A DNA stretch of 32,627 nucleotides. It comes from Candidatus Alloenteromonas pullicola (GTDB lineage Bacteria > Bacillota_I > Bacilli_A > RFN20 > CAG-826). The translations under genes and the position numbers were made by a program. Where the stretch lies: contig DVMV01000011.1 in NCBI GenBank assembly GCA_018714785.1, positions 1 through 32,627 on the forward strand, read 5' to 3'. Positions within the stretch are counted from its first letter, which is position 1. Each line of letters opens with the position of its first letter. Under the pieces are notes generated by a model. That model was not told the origin of the DNA. It worked only from the letters and a program-made list of their open reading frames with translations, and made no database searches. This document shows, in pieces, positions 8,425-16,344 of this stretch.

Positions 8425-9719
8425 ATTTCTTTCCAGGCAACCTTCTTCTGGCGTGAGCCTTTCGAGACCGATTGCCCGTAGGCCACCATGGCGAACGCCC
8501 CAAGCCAGATTCCCTTGCTGGCATCCTTGTACCAGCCCTTGCCGAGTATCTTCCTATCGAGGTAGACGCCAAGCCATGATTGGTATGTCCAGGCCGCGTA
8601 GTAGAACAGCAGGGCCGCCGCCGCGGCGATTAGCATGATGACTATCGCCAGGAACGCGGTACCATCAAGCCCCGGCGTGAATAGGTATTCGGGATAGATG
8701 GCGATCCCCCCGGCCTGCAGGCCCAATGTTATGAAATAGAAGGCGAAGTAGATGGGGAAGCTGATCCCGAGGATCATCGGCAGCGGCACGAAGCTGAGCT
8801 GGGCGAACATGTCGAGATAGGTCAATTTGCCGGTTTTGAAGAACATCCCCAGCAGCTTCGGCGCGTGCTCCTTGTACAGCTTCGACAGCGCGTTGGCCAT
8901 CCTGGCGTTCCTGGCGGCGGAATCCTGCTTCGACGATGGCTGATCCTCATAGACGATGGCATCGGGCACGTAGTTGATGTGGCGGCCTTCCTCCATGCGC
9001 TTGACCGCGAACTCGGCGTCGTCGGTTCCGCTCATCGAATCCCATCCGCCGATCTCCCGCAGCACCTTGGTGGAGACCATCATGCCGGCCCCGGAGATCA
9101 TAGAGTTCCACCCGACCCGCTCGCGGAAGTTGCAGGCGAGCCGGGAGTCGCGGGCGTAGTAGCAGCTGGAAACCGAGGTCCAGAGGTTCTGCCCCATGTT
9201 GGACGGGGCCTCGTGGGCCCGGGCTATTTCCGCCCCGTCGCCTAGCGCCCTGTTCATGGCATGCAGGAAGTCCTTGCAGGGGATGTTGTCGGCGTCGAAC
9301 TTGACGACCGCGTCGTAACCCCTATCCGATTTGAGGACCTCGTCAATGAGCAGCTTTATCGGATAGGCGGCCCGCTTCTTGTTGGGGTCATCCTCATGGC
9401 GCTCATAGACTATCGCCCCGGCCTTCTTGGCCAGCTCGAAGGTGTTGTCGGTGCAGTTGTCGGCGCAGACATAGACGTCATATAGGTCCTTGGGGTAATC
9501 GAGGTCGTTGAGCAGCGACTTCACGGTCCCCTCGATGACGCTGCTCTCGTTATGGGCCGGGATGATGATGGCGAACCGGCGCAGCTTGCCGTCCCCCTTG
9601 AACTTCTTGGCCCTTAAGGGCGCGAAGGCGATGAAAAGGAACTGGAAGCCGAGCAGGAAAAGCACCCATAGGAGCACGAGCCCGATAAGGGCGGTCAAGA
9701 CGTAGAAAGCGATATCCAT
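8409..9719 (-). CDS. Membrane-anchored family 2 glycosyltransferase
   Basis: Processive-type GT2 (436 aa). An N-terminal helix (~5-33) is followed by a GT-A domain: IIIPAHNESSVI, the nucleotide-sugar site VCADNCTDNT, the metal-binding FDADN, the acidic TDDAEF and the DQPSSKQDSAARNARM stretch (equivalent to the QxxRW region). C-terminal helices (~305-345, 355-385) follow. Such enzymes use UDP- or GDP-sugars at the cytoplasmic face to build lipid-linked or exported polysaccharide; the product cannot be read from sequence. The only plausible start has no ribosome site and lies 7 nt after a TATAAT box, implying a leaderless mRNA. It ends in a terminator shared with the flippase gene. Confidence 0.85.
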   Translation of the reverse strand: MDIAFYVLTALIGLVLLWVLFLLGFQFLFIAFAPLRAKKFKGDGKLRRFAIIIPAHNESSVIEGTVKSLLNDLDYPKDLYDVYVCADNCTDNTFELAKKAGAIVYERHEDDPNKKRAAYPIKLLIDEVLKSDRGYDAVVKFDADNIPCKDFLHAMNRALGDGAEIARAHEAPSNMGQNLWTSVSSCYYARDSRLACNFRERVGWNSMISGAGMMVSTKVLREIGGWDSMSGTDDAEFAVKRMEEGRHINYVPDAIVYEDQPSSKQDSAARNARMANALSKLYKEHAPKLLGMFFKTGKLTYLDMFAQLSFVPLPMILGISFPIYFAFYFITLGLQAGGIAIYPEYLFTPGLDGTAFLAIVIMLIAAAAALLFYYAAWTYQSWLGVYLDRKILGKGWYKDASKGIWLGAFAMVAYGQSVSKGSRQKKVAWKEIKRNR

Positions 9720-9726
9720 GGCAAGA

Positions 9727-9755
9727 ATTATAGGCCATATGGCAATTAGGGTAAA
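9727..9755 (-). promoter_or_regulatory. Promoter of the GT2 gene, leaderless type
   Basis: A -10 TATAAT (9727-9732) and a -35 TTTACC (9750-9755) are separated by 17 bp on the minus strand. The -10 ends 7 nt before the ATG, so the transcript would begin at or 1 nt before the start codon. The -35 overlaps the U-tract of the rubrerythrin terminator. It also shares the 12-mer AGGGTAAAAGAA (plus strand, 9748-9759) with the Pho box at 6901-6912. Confidence 0.7.
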
Positions 9756-9785
9756 AGAAAAAGGGGCCTGGCTATGCCAGACCCC
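9756..9785 (-). terminator. Terminator of the rubrerythrin gene
   Basis: A 10-bp stem (GGGGTCTGGC, 9785-9776, with GCCAGGCCCC, 9772-9763; one U·G pair) has loop ATA and is followed by TTTTTCTTTT on the minus strand. It begins 12 nt after the rubrerythrin stop. Confidence 0.92.
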
Positions 9786-9797
9786 GTTTCACCAAAC

Positions 9798-10337
9798 TTA
9801 ATAGTTGATGACAGAAAGCTCGAAGTAGGACTGCGGGTGGTTGCAGACCGGGCAGACCTTCGGGGCGTACTTGCCGACCACGATGTGTCCGCAGTTGCGG
9901 CACTTCCAGACGGCCAGGTCGTTGCCGACGAAGACGACGCCTTCCTTGACGTTGTTGAGCAGCTTCTTGTAGCGCTCCTCATGGTGCTTCTCGATCTCGG
10001 CGACCATGCGGAACTTCGCGGCGATCTCGGTGAAGCCCTCTTCCTCGGCGATCTTGGCGAAGGAGGGATACATATCGGTCCACTCGTAGTACTCGCCCTC
10101 GGCGGCGGCCTTTAGGTTATCGGCGGTGCCGTGGATGTCGCCGCCCTGGAGGTACTTGAACCAAAGCTTGGCGTGCTCCTTCTCGTTGTCGGCGGTCTCC
10201 TGGAAGATGGCAGCGATCTGCTCGTAGCCCTCTTTCTTGGCCTTGGAGGCGAAGTAGGTGTACTTGTTGCGGGCCTGGGATTCGCCAGCAAAGGCTTCCA
10301 TCAGGCATTTTTCGGTTTTCGAACCTTTGAATTCCAT
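9798..10337 (-). CDS. Rubrerythrin (peroxide-reducing diiron protein)
   Basis: Cytoplasmic oxidative-stress protein of anaerobes that reduces H2O2 to water (179 aa). An N-terminal four-helix diiron domain carries the ligand Glu residues in [23 protein letters not shown] and [12 protein letters not shown]-terminal rubredoxin-like domain follows, with CRNCG (CxxC) and CPVCNHP (CxxC) for one Fe. Length and domain order are those of classical rubrerythrin. A strong AAGGAG lies 9 nt before the ATG, and a TATAAT box is 27 nt upstream. No reductase partner is adjacent, although the iron-uptake genes lie nearby. Confidence 0.96.
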   Translation of the reverse strand: MEFKGSKTEKCLMEAFAGESQARNKYTYFASKAKKEGYEQIAAIFQETADNEKEHAKLWFKYLQGGDIHGTADNLKAAAEGEYYEWTDMYPSFAKIAEEEGFTEIAAKFRMVAEIEKHHEERYKKLLNNVKEGVVFVGNDLAVWKCRNCGHIVVGKYAPKVCPVCNHPQSYFELSVINY

Positions 10338-10364
10338 TGTTATATCTCCTTTGAATTCGCCTTA

Positions 10365-10370
10365 ATTATA
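10365..10370 (-). promoter_or_regulatory. -10 element of the rubrerythrin promoter
   Basis: A perfect TATAAT on the minus strand lies 27 nt before the ATG, with room for a ~20-nt leader holding the ribosome site. No convincing -35 is seen at 17 bp. The upstream acyltransferase gene has no terminator, so read-through is also likely. Confidence 0.55.
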
Positions 10371-10418
10371 GGCAATGCGGCGGGGAAAGGAAGCAAAACG
10401 CAACGCACTGGGATTTCC

Positions 10419-11210
10419 TTATTTGCCCTCTGGGCGCTTAACGTAGGCAATCCACTCCACGTTGGTCTCGTTGGAAGAGGTGTCGACCATGTATTCGTAG
10501 ACCGCGTCGCGGAGCTGCTTCTTCCGCTGCTGCATCGAAAGCGACATATCCGGCATGATCGGCTTGGATATGTGCAAGGTCGGCACCGGGGGCTTCTTCT
10601 TGAAGAACCGCCGCGGGCGGTAGGTCGTGCACATCGCGACCACCGGGGCGCCGATCTCCGCCGGGTAGACGAACGAGTCGTCGCCAAACGGGCGGATGTG
10701 GGTGCTATAAGGCCAGATGTGGGCCTCGGGGAAGATGGCGATGCCGCATTTGTGCTTGCAGTGGTACTTGATGGCTTCAACGAACCCCTGCCGCTGCTCG
10801 GGAGTTTCCGGCGTGGGGATGGCGCCGATCATGCAGACCAAGCCGCGGATCCCCTTGATCGAGGTGGTGTCCTGGTTGGTGATGATGTAGGTGCGCTTGG
10901 CCCTCGAGGCCAATAGCTGGGCGATGCCCGCATCGGCGATCTGGGTGTGGTTCCCATAGAAGAAAACCGGCTTGCCCATGATGCCCTTTATCCGCTTGTT
11001 GCCGACCACCTTGTAATGGAGGAACAGCCGGTAGATCAGATTCCCGAAAGGGTAGATGATGAAGTAGTAGAGGGTCCAGGCGCAAGCGCGATAAAGCCAA
11101 TTGGTATGGTGGTATTTGAAATTCTTCGGCAAAGGCCGGTGCGTGATGTTCGTCCCGGAGAACTCATCGTGGAGCGGGTCATCATAATAAACGATCTTGC
11201 TGGGCTTCAT
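10419..11210 (-). CDS. PlsC-like 1-acyl-glycerol-3-phosphate acyltransferase
   Basis: Membrane-associated lysophospholipid acyltransferase-family protein (263 aa). A hydrophobic segment (~42-62) precedes the catalytic HxxxxD motif (YGNHTQIAD). Motif III is FPEAHIW instead of the usual FPEG, and a late P-containing motif is APVVAMCTTYRP. Family members acylate lysophosphatidic acid, but the HTQIAD and FPEAH variants leave the exact acceptor open. The start codon overlaps the stop of the upstream GT4 gene (ATGA), so the two are co-translated. That suggests joint work on a glycolipid or phospholipid. Confidence 0.85.
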   Translation of the reverse strand: MKPSKIVYYDDPLHDEFSGTNITHRPLPKNFKYHHTNWLYRACAWTLYYFIIYPFGNLIYRLFLHYKVVGNKRIKGIMGKPVFFYGNHTQIADAGIAQLLASRAKRTYIITNQDTTSIKGIRGLVCMIGAIPTPETPEQRQGFVEAIKYHCKHKCGIAIFPEAHIWPYSTHIRPFGDDSFVYPAEIGAPVVAMCTTYRPRRFFKKKPPVPTLHISKPIMPDMSLSMQQRKKQLRDAVYEYMVDTSSNETNVEWIAYVKRPEGK

Positions 11211-12376
11211 TTGACCGGCTGGCCTTTCTTGGCTTTGTAGTCCGCGATGGTCTGCTCGAACATATGCTCCATCGCGTCCATGGACTTCTCGAAGTCGAAC
11301 CGCGAGGCGAAGCCGAGGTAGGCATCGGCGTTTTGCTTCCTCTCCTCGGGATGCTCGATCCAGTAATCGATGTGCCGGGCCAAATCCTTGGCGGAGCGGT
11401 GATTATAGACATTGAGCTTCTTGTCGATGGCGAAGGTCGAGACCGAGGAACGCGGGGAATCGGTCAGAACCGGGGCGATGCCGACGGAAATGGCCTCCAG
11501 GCATGAAACCGGCTCGATGTCGACCGTTCCGACGTGGCAATAGATGTCGGTGCAATTAAGTATCTTGACCATGTCGGCCCTTGAATGGAAGCCGAACACC
11601 GGCTCGTTGGCGCACCACTTCTTGGCCTCGCGGCGCAGCTGATGCTCCAGCGGGCCGGCGCCAGGCAAAACAAGCAGGATGTCCTTGCGGTGCTTGGAGT
11701 ACTTCATGGCCTTCAGCAACACGCGGTGGTCCTTCTCCTTGGAATAGCGGGCGGTGTAGGTCACGACTATCTTGCCGTCCCACTCTGCGGGGCGCTTCAC
11801 GTCCTCGCGCTGGAAGGCGCTTTGGATGCCGTTGGATATGACATAGGACTTGGAATGGAAATGGTTCTTCTTCTCGAATAGGTCGTGGATGAACTGCGAG
11901 GGGTAATGGATCGCGTCGACCTTGCTGAACAGAGACTTATATAGTTTGCGGTAGACCGCGAGGTTGACGGCATAAACGTTCTCCAGCCCAAGGTGGTTGG
12001 TGAAGTTCTCCGCCTGCGTGTGGAGGCTCGCGGTGCAGGGTATCCCCATCTCGTGGGCGATGTCGCAGGCCTTGCCCGACATGAACCCGCAGAAATTGAA
12101 GTGGGCGATGTCGGCTCCCTGTAGGGCTTCCTTGACCACGTCCATCCCTTTTCTAGAGGCAAGGCAGACGCCGTTGGATTGAACATAATGCTTGAACGGC
12201 CCGAACCAGATAGGTGGGACCACGTAATATCCAGGCTTCCCCTTCTTGTCCTCATCGGGGCAGACGATCCGGACCTCGTGTCCCTTGGCCCGCAGCGAGC
12301 GGATCACGTTCATCGTGGCGATGGTCGTCCCGTTGTTCTCCTCCCCCAGGACGTCGCAAATAAAGGTTATAACCAT
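11207..12376 (-). CDS. GT4-family glycosyltransferase, probably glycolipid-forming
   Basis: Cytoplasmic or membrane-peripheral GT-B enzyme (389 aa from this start). N-terminal domain: FICDVLGEENNGTTIATMNVIRSLRAKGHEVRIV. The C-terminal domain starts near IVVTYTARYSKEKDH and has LPGAGPLEHQLRREA and the EPVSCLEAIS nucleotide-sugar motif (ExxxxxxE-like). It resembles diacylglycerol glucosyltransferases of Bacillota and Mollicutes, but a sugar or acceptor cannot be assigned. I start at 12376, not at the upstream ATG (12424), because a TTGACA/TACAAT promoter covers the upstream segment and a GGAG lies 10 nt before 12376. It overlaps the acyltransferase gene by 4 bp. Confidence 0.85.
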   Translation of the reverse strand: MVITFICDVLGEENNGTTIATMNVIRSLRAKGHEVRIVCPDEDKKGKPGYYVVPPIWFGPFKHYVQSNGVCLASRKGMDVVKEALQGADIAHFNFCGFMSGKACDIAHEMGIPCTASLHTQAENFTNHLGLENVYAVNLAVYRKLYKSLFSKVDAIHYPSQFIHDLFEKKNHFHSKSYVISNGIQSAFQREDVKRPAEWDGKIVVTYTARYSKEKDHRVLLKAMKYSKHRKDILLVLPGAGPLEHQLRREAKKWCANEPVFGFHSRADMVKILNCTDIYCHVGTVDIEPVSCLEAISVGIAPVLTDSPRSSVSTFAIDKKLNVYNHRSAKDLARHIDYWIEHPEERKQNADAYLGFASRFDFEKSMDAMEHMFEQTIADYKAKKGQPVK

Positions 12377-12396
12377 TAAAAAGTTTCTCCGGGGGT

Positions 12397-12424
12397 ATTG
12401 TATACAATTAAAATAGACTGTCAA
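12397..12424 (-). promoter_or_regulatory. Promoter of the GT4-acyltransferase operon
   Basis: On the minus strand a perfect -35 TTGACA (12419-12424) and -10 TACAAT (12397-12402) are separated by 16 bp. Predicted transcription start is near 12390. It decides the start codon of the GT4 gene. Confidence 0.8.
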
Positions 12425-12511
12425 ACCAAAGCGAGTGCAAAACCGCGGAGAAAAACGCGGTGAATACTAAGAAATTAAACAATCTAGTTTTCAATACTAC
12501 TTCTTGAAGTT

Positions 12512-12568
12512 ATAAAAAACCGAATGGGTTTTGCGGGCTTTCGATTAAACCGATTCCATTCGGTTTTT
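12512..12568 (-). terminator. Terminator of the feoAB operon
   Basis: A 13-bp perfect stem (12515-12527, AAAAACCGAATGG, with 12556-12568) has a long loop that itself contains a short GTTT/AAAC pairing. On the minus strand the second arm ends GGTTTTTTATAA. It lies 38 nt after the feoB stop. The remaining sequence to 12396 holds the GT4 promoter and a small unsupported hairpin (12442-12461). Confidence 0.82.
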
Positions 12569-12605
12569 GCGGTTTATTTAGAAAATGGCCGAACCTTGTC
12601 TAACC

Positions 12606-14750
12606 TCACTTTTTCCTTTTCTTTGAACACTCGGAATAGTAGGCGCAGCCCTCGCATTCCTTGCTGCGGCACCCGCCTTTGAGAATGAGAAATATTATTG
12701 CGGCGATGAGGGCGGCGAAGACCACGCAGACGATCGTGATGTCGAGCCAAGAGGGGTTGTCGAAGAGGTTTCCGACCTGGAACACCAAGGTCGCGGCGAC
12801 GTAGGCGACCAAGGTCTGCAGGGCCATGTACCCCACCGCCATCCAGGTCGAGCCGAGTTCGCGACGCTCGGCGGCGAAGGTCGCGATGCAGGGCATGTAG
12901 AGCAAGACGAATATGAGCAGCGAGAACGCCTGCAGCCCGTTCATGACGCTGGTGAGGTTCGCCTCGCCGATAAGCAACGACAGGGTCGAGACGATGCTCT
13001 CCTTGGCGCTGAGCCCGGTTAGGATGGCCGAGGTTACCCGCCAGTCGGTCACGCCGAAGGGGCGGAAGACCGGGGTGATGAAGCGGGCGATGTAGCTGAG
13101 CAGGCTCTGCTCGTTGTCGGTGACGAAGTTGAGGTGGTAATCGAACGACTGCAGGAACCAGATTACCATCGTGGCCACGAAGATAACGGTGAAGGCCTTC
13201 TTGATGAAGTCCTTCGCCTTGTCCCACATGAGCATCAGCGAGTTGCGCAGGGTCGGGAAGCGATACGCAGGCAACTCCATCATGAAGGGGCTCGGCTTGC
13301 CTTTGACTATCGCCTTCGAGGCGGCGGCGGCCAACACGGCCATCGCGACCCCGATGACGTATAGGGCGATCATGACCAGCGGCGAATAGACTCCGAAGAA
13401 CGCCGCGGTCAGCAAAGCGAATACCGGCAGCTTCGCCGAGCAGGACATGAACGGGATTAGCAAGATGGTGAGCCGCTTGTCGCGGTCGCTGGTGAGCGTC
13501 CTAGAGCTCATGACCGCCGGGACCGAGCAGCCGAAGCCGATCAGCATCGGGACGAAGCTGCGCCCGCTTAGCCCCAGCTTGCGCAGCGGCTTGTCCATGA
13601 TGAAGGCCACGCGGGCCATGTAGCCGGAATCCTCCAATAGCGAGAGGAAGAAGAACAGGGCGACGATGGTCGGCACGAAGGAGACGACCGAGCCGATGCC
13701 CCCTATCGCCCCATCGCAGACCATCGAGACGACGACCGGGTTGACCGAGGCGCCGTCCATGGCCTTCCTTATTATCTCGACCAGGTAGTCTATCCCGAGC
13801 CCTAGGTAATCCGAGACATACGTGTTCACGACCCCGAAGGTGAGCGCGAAGACCGCGCCCATGATCAAGACGAAGATCGGGAACGCCAGCCACTTGTTGG
13901 TGAGTATCCTGTCGATTTTGTTCGACCTGATCTGGCTCTTGGTCATCGGATTTACCCGGTGGACGCAGGTGGCGCACAGCGAGTCGATGAACTGGTAGCG
14001 CATGCTGGCGATGGCGGCCTCCCTATCTAGCCCGGAGTCCTTCTCCATCTCCTTGACGATGTGGCCGATCATGTCCTTCTCGTTGTCGGTGAGCCCGGCC
14101 TGTTTCTCAAGCGGCGCGTCGCCCTCTATTAGCCTGGTGGCCAAATATCTAATCGGGAGGTGGTAGCGGTCGGCGTGGTCGGAAAGCAGGTGCATGGTCG
14201 CGTGGATGGCGTTGTGCACCGGGGAGTCCGGCGGGCAGAAGTCGAGCTTCTTGGGGACGTTGTGCTCGCTGCCGATGCGCTTTATGTGCTCGACTAGCTC
14301 CCCTATGCCCTCGCCCTTGGAGGCGGATATCGAGCAGATCTCGATGCCCAATCCCTCCTCGAGCTTGTTCTGGTCGATGGAGTTGCCGGCCTTGCGGAGC
14401 TCGTCCATCATGTTGGCGGCGATGAGCATCGGCTTGCCGAGCTCCATCAGCTGCATCGTGAGGTAGAGGTTCCGCTCGATGTTGGTCGCGTCGATGATGT
14501 TGAGTATCAGATCGGGGTTGTTCTTCAATATGAAGTCGCGGGTCACGACCTCCTCATTTGAGTATGGCGAAAGCGAGTAGATGCCCGGCAGGTCGACCAC
14601 CTCGATCTTCTCCTTGGCGCCTTTTATGAAGCCGGATTTGGATGAGACGGTGACGCCGGGGAAGTTGCCCACCCGCTGCGAGGAGCCGGTGAGGGCGTTG
14701 AACAGGGTGGTCTTGCCGCAGTTCTGGTTTCCGACGAGGGCGACTAGCAT
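12606..14750 (-). CDS. feoB: Ferrous iron transporter FeoB
   Basis: Main Fe(II) uptake permease (714 aa). The N-terminal G domain has G1 GNQNCGKTT (7-15), Thr34 switch region (PGVTV), G3 DLPG (53-56) and G4 NMMD (113-116). A helical insertion domain and the membrane part with Gate motifs (e.g. GFGCSVPAVMSSRTL and PCIATFAAERRELG) follow. The short Cys-rich cytoplasmic tail (GGCRSKECEGCAYYSEC) may bind metal or an Fe-S cluster in place of FeoC. The start is 3 nt after feoA, and its GGAGG lies within the end of feoA. The iron demand fits the many Fe-S and diiron proteins in the window. Confidence 0.97.
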   Translation of the reverse strand: MLVALVGNQNCGKTTLFNALTGSSQRVGNFPGVTVSSKSGFIKGAKEKIEVVDLPGIYSLSPYSNEEVVTRDFILKNNPDLILNIIDATNIERNLYLTMQLMELGKPMLIAANMMDELRKAGNSIDQNKLEEGLGIEICSISASKGEGIGELVEHIKRIGSEHNVPKKLDFCPPDSPVHNAIHATMHLLSDHADRYHLPIRYLATRLIEGDAPLEKQAGLTDNEKDMIGHIVKEMEKDSGLDREAAIASMRYQFIDSLCATCVHRVNPMTKSQIRSNKIDRILTNKWLAFPIFVLIMGAVFALTFGVVNTYVSDYLGLGIDYLVEIIRKAMDGASVNPVVVSMVCDGAIGGIGSVVSFVPTIVALFFFLSLLEDSGYMARVAFIMDKPLRKLGLSGRSFVPMLIGFGCSVPAVMSSRTLTSDRDKRLTILLIPFMSCSAKLPVFALLTAAFFGVYSPLVMIALYVIGVAMAVLAAAASKAIVKGKPSPFMMELPAYRFPTLRNSLMLMWDKAKDFIKKAFTVIFVATMVIWFLQSFDYHLNFVTDNEQSLLSYIARFITPVFRPFGVTDWRVTSAILTGLSAKESIVSTLSLLIGEANLTSVMNGLQAFSLLIFVLLYMPCIATFAAERRELGSTWMAVGYMALQTLVAYVAATLVFQVGNLFDNPSWLDITIVCVVFAALIAAIIFLILKGGCRSKECEGCAYYSECSKKRKK

Positions 14751-14753
14751 ATA

Positions 14754-14975
14754 TCAGTCCTCCACCTCGATCAGGTCGGCATCGTCTTTGCGGATGCTAA
14801 GCTCATAACCCCTTATGTGGATCTGGATGGGGTCGCCTAGCGGGGCCTTCTTCGTTATGAGGACCCGGGTCCCGGGGATTATCCCCATCTCCAGCAGGCG
14901 GTGGCGCATCGAGCCCTCTCCCCCCACTTTCGCTATCTTCTTCGAGATGCCAACCTTCAATGCCGATAATTTCAT
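14754..14975 (-). CDS. feoA: Ferrous iron transport accessory protein FeoA
   Basis: Small SH3-like cytoplasmic protein (73 aa) that supports FeoB. The motif MRHRLLEMGIIPGTRV followed by APLGDPIQIHIRGYELSIRKDDA is diagnostic of FeoA. It is the first gene of feoAB. There is no ribosome site, and the -10 box ends 9 nt before the ATG, implying a leader of only ~3 nt. Confidence 0.95.
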   Translation of the reverse strand: MKLSALKVGISKKIAKVGGEGSMRHRLLEMGIIPGTRVLITKKAPLGDPIQIHIRGYELSIRKDDADLIEVED

Positions 14976-14984
14976 ACCGGCAAG

Positions 14985-15013
14985 ATTGTAAACTAACCTA
15001 AACCTTTTGTTAA
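14985..15013 (-). promoter_or_regulatory. feoAB promoter with DtxR-like half-site
   Basis: A -35 TTAACA (15008-15013) and -10 TACAAT (14985-14990) are spaced 17 bp on the minus strand. The spacer contains TTAGGTTAG (14993-15001), which equals the left half of the DtxR/IdeR consensus; the right half is poorly conserved. Iron-dependent repression by a DtxR-type regulator is inferred and not proven. Confidence 0.7.
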
Positions 15014-15053
15014 CAACTACTAACTAATTTTACAGAGAATCGTTTTAGGCACG

Positions 15054-15076
15054 AAAAAAGGCGGCTTTTGGCCGCC
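15054..15076 (-). terminator. Terminator of tRNA-fMet (and probably glf)
   Basis: A 6-bp all-GC stem (GGCGGC/GCCGCC, 15060-15065 with 15071-15076) has a 5-nt loop and is followed by TTTTTT on the minus strand. It lies 11 nt after the tRNA CCA end. No terminator separates glf from the tRNA, so it may serve both. Confidence 0.93.
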
Positions 15077-15086
15077 TATGGTTTCG

Positions 15087-15163
15087 TGGTCGCGGGAGGT
15101 GGATTTGAACCACCGGCCTCCAGGTTATGGGCCTGGCGAGCTACCGGGCTGCTCCATCCCGCA
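15087..15163 (-). tRNA. Initiator tRNA-fMet (CAT) with unusual bases
   Basis: A 77-nt cloverleaf with CCA encoded and anticodon CAT. Initiator identity comes from the D arm (GAGCAGCCCGGTAGCTC, with A11-U24) and from the lack of a Watson-Crick 1-72 pair. Oddities: position 1-72 is U·G instead of C·A. Position 33 is C (loop CCCATAA) instead of the near-universal U33. The 29-41 pair is A-U, so only two of the three usual G-C pairs of the anticodon stem remain. Confidence 0.92.
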
Positions 15164-15166
15164 ATG

Positions 15167-15217
15167 GGCCGAATTTTTCGGCTCGATAACTATATACTCG
15201 GTTTAGGAAGTTATCAA
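15167..15217 (-). promoter_or_regulatory. tRNA-fMet promoter and leader hairpin
   Basis: A -35 TTGATA (15212-15217) and -10 TATAGT (15189-15194) are spaced 17 bp on the minus strand; transcription should start near 15182. The short leader folds into a perfect GCCGAA-AAA-TTCGGC hairpin (15167-15181) that ends 3 nt before the mature tRNA. It lacks a U-tract, so it is not a terminator and may affect 5' processing. Confidence 0.75.
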
Positions 15218-15225
15218 GTTTTTTC

Positions 15226-16338
15226 CTATTCCCGGCTCACCGCATCGAACAACTTCATGGCCTCGAGGATGGTGTCGTCCATGTCGAAGTAGCGGTAATT
15301 GGCGAGCCGGCCGAGGAAATATACGCCTTTTTCTTTGCCGGCCAGCTCCTTGTAGGCGGCGGAAAGCGATGAGTTGCGCTCATCGTTGATCGGGTAATAG
15401 GGGATCTTCCCGGGAGCGAAGGAATCCGGATACTCGTAGGTGACGACGGTGTATGGGAGCTCCTTCAGCGAGCCGTCGAACATCTTGTGCTCGCAGACCC
15501 GGGTATAGCCGGGCTCGCGGTCGGTGTAGTTCACGACCGGGTTCCCCTGGAAGGATGGCACCGGCTTGACCTCGGTCTGGAAGCGGAGGCTCCGGTACTC
15601 AAGCCGGCCCAATTTGAAATCGAAGTACTCGTCGAGGCACCCGGTGTAGATCACCTTATCGGAGAGCTTATCCAGCTCGGCCTTATGCTCCAAATAATCG
15701 ACGCCAAGCCTCACCTCGGCCCCCGATAGGAGGTTGTCGATGAGCTTGGAATACCCGCCTTTGGGCAAACACTGATAGGGGTCGTTGAAGTAGTTGTTGT
15801 CGTAGGTGAAGCGAAGCGGCAATCGCTTGATGATCGAGGCGGGGAGATCCTTGCAGTCCCTTCCCCACTGCTTCTCGGTATAGCCCTTGACCAAGGTATT
15901 GAAGATGGTCCGCCCGACCATCGAGAGGGCCTGCTCCTGCAGGTTCTTCGGTTCGGATATGCCCTCCGCATCGACCTCTTCCTTTATCTTGGCCTTGGCC
16001 TGCTCGGGAGTGTCAACCCCCCAAAGCTCGTGGAAGGTGTTCATGTTGAAGGGCATGTGGTAGTAATGGCCCCTGTAATATGCAAGCGGCGAATTGATGA
16101 AAGGGTATGTCTCCACATGGGAGGTGAAGAAATCGTAGGCCGCCTTGGAGTCGGTGTGGAATATGTGGGGGCCGTATACGTGGACCGGGATGCCCATTAC
16201 GTCGGCGGTGTGTATGTTCCCGCCCAGGTGGCTCCGCTTCTCCACCACCAGGACCTTCTTGCCTTGGTCGAGGGCGAGCCGGGCGAAACTGGCCCCGGAA
16301 AGCCCGGAGCCCACGATGAGGTAATCGAATTTTTCCAT
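15226..16338 (-). CDS. glf: UDP-galactopyranose mutase
   Basis: FAD enzyme (370 aa) that interconverts UDP-galactopyranose and UDP-galactofuranose, supplying Galf for cell-surface glycans. The N-terminal dinucleotide fold VGSGLSGASFARLALDQGK and EKRSHLGGNIHT bind FAD. Family motifs include YGPHIFHTDSK, GYTEKQWG, PLRFTYDNNYFNDPYQCLPKGGY and the late FLGRLANYRYFDMDD. Length is typical. The sole sensible start is leaderless (-10 box 6 nt upstream, no ribosome site). It is divergent from the GH2 gene. The substrate could be fed from galactoside breakdown by the neighbours (inference). Confidence 0.96.
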   Translation of the reverse strand: MEKFDYLIVGSGLSGASFARLALDQGKKVLVVEKRSHLGGNIHTADVMGIPVHVYGPHIFHTDSKAAYDFFTSHVETYPFINSPLAYYRGHYYHMPFNMNTFHELWGVDTPEQAKAKIKEEVDAEGISEPKNLQEQALSMVGRTIFNTLVKGYTEKQWGRDCKDLPASIIKRLPLRFTYDNNYFNDPYQCLPKGGYSKLIDNLLSGAEVRLGVDYLEHKAELDKLSDKVIYTGCLDEYFDFKLGRLEYRSLRFQTEVKPVPSFQGNPVVNYTDREPGYTRVCEHKMFDGSLKELPYTVVTYEYPDSFAPGKIPYYPINDERNSSLSAAYKELAGKEKGVYFLGRLANYRYFDMDDTILEAMKLFDAVSRE

Positions 16339-16344
16339 GGGCTA

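Noticed and set aside
12442-12461. ACCGCG/CGCGGT hairpin upstream of the GT4 promoter
   Set aside because: The stem is short (6 bp), with an 8-nt loop and no U-tract in either direction. No gene ends there.
15007-15016. TTGTTAACAA palindrome as a Rex site at feoA
   Set aside because: It is only 10 bp, without the central spacer of a Rex box, and is explained by the -35 of the feoAB promoter.
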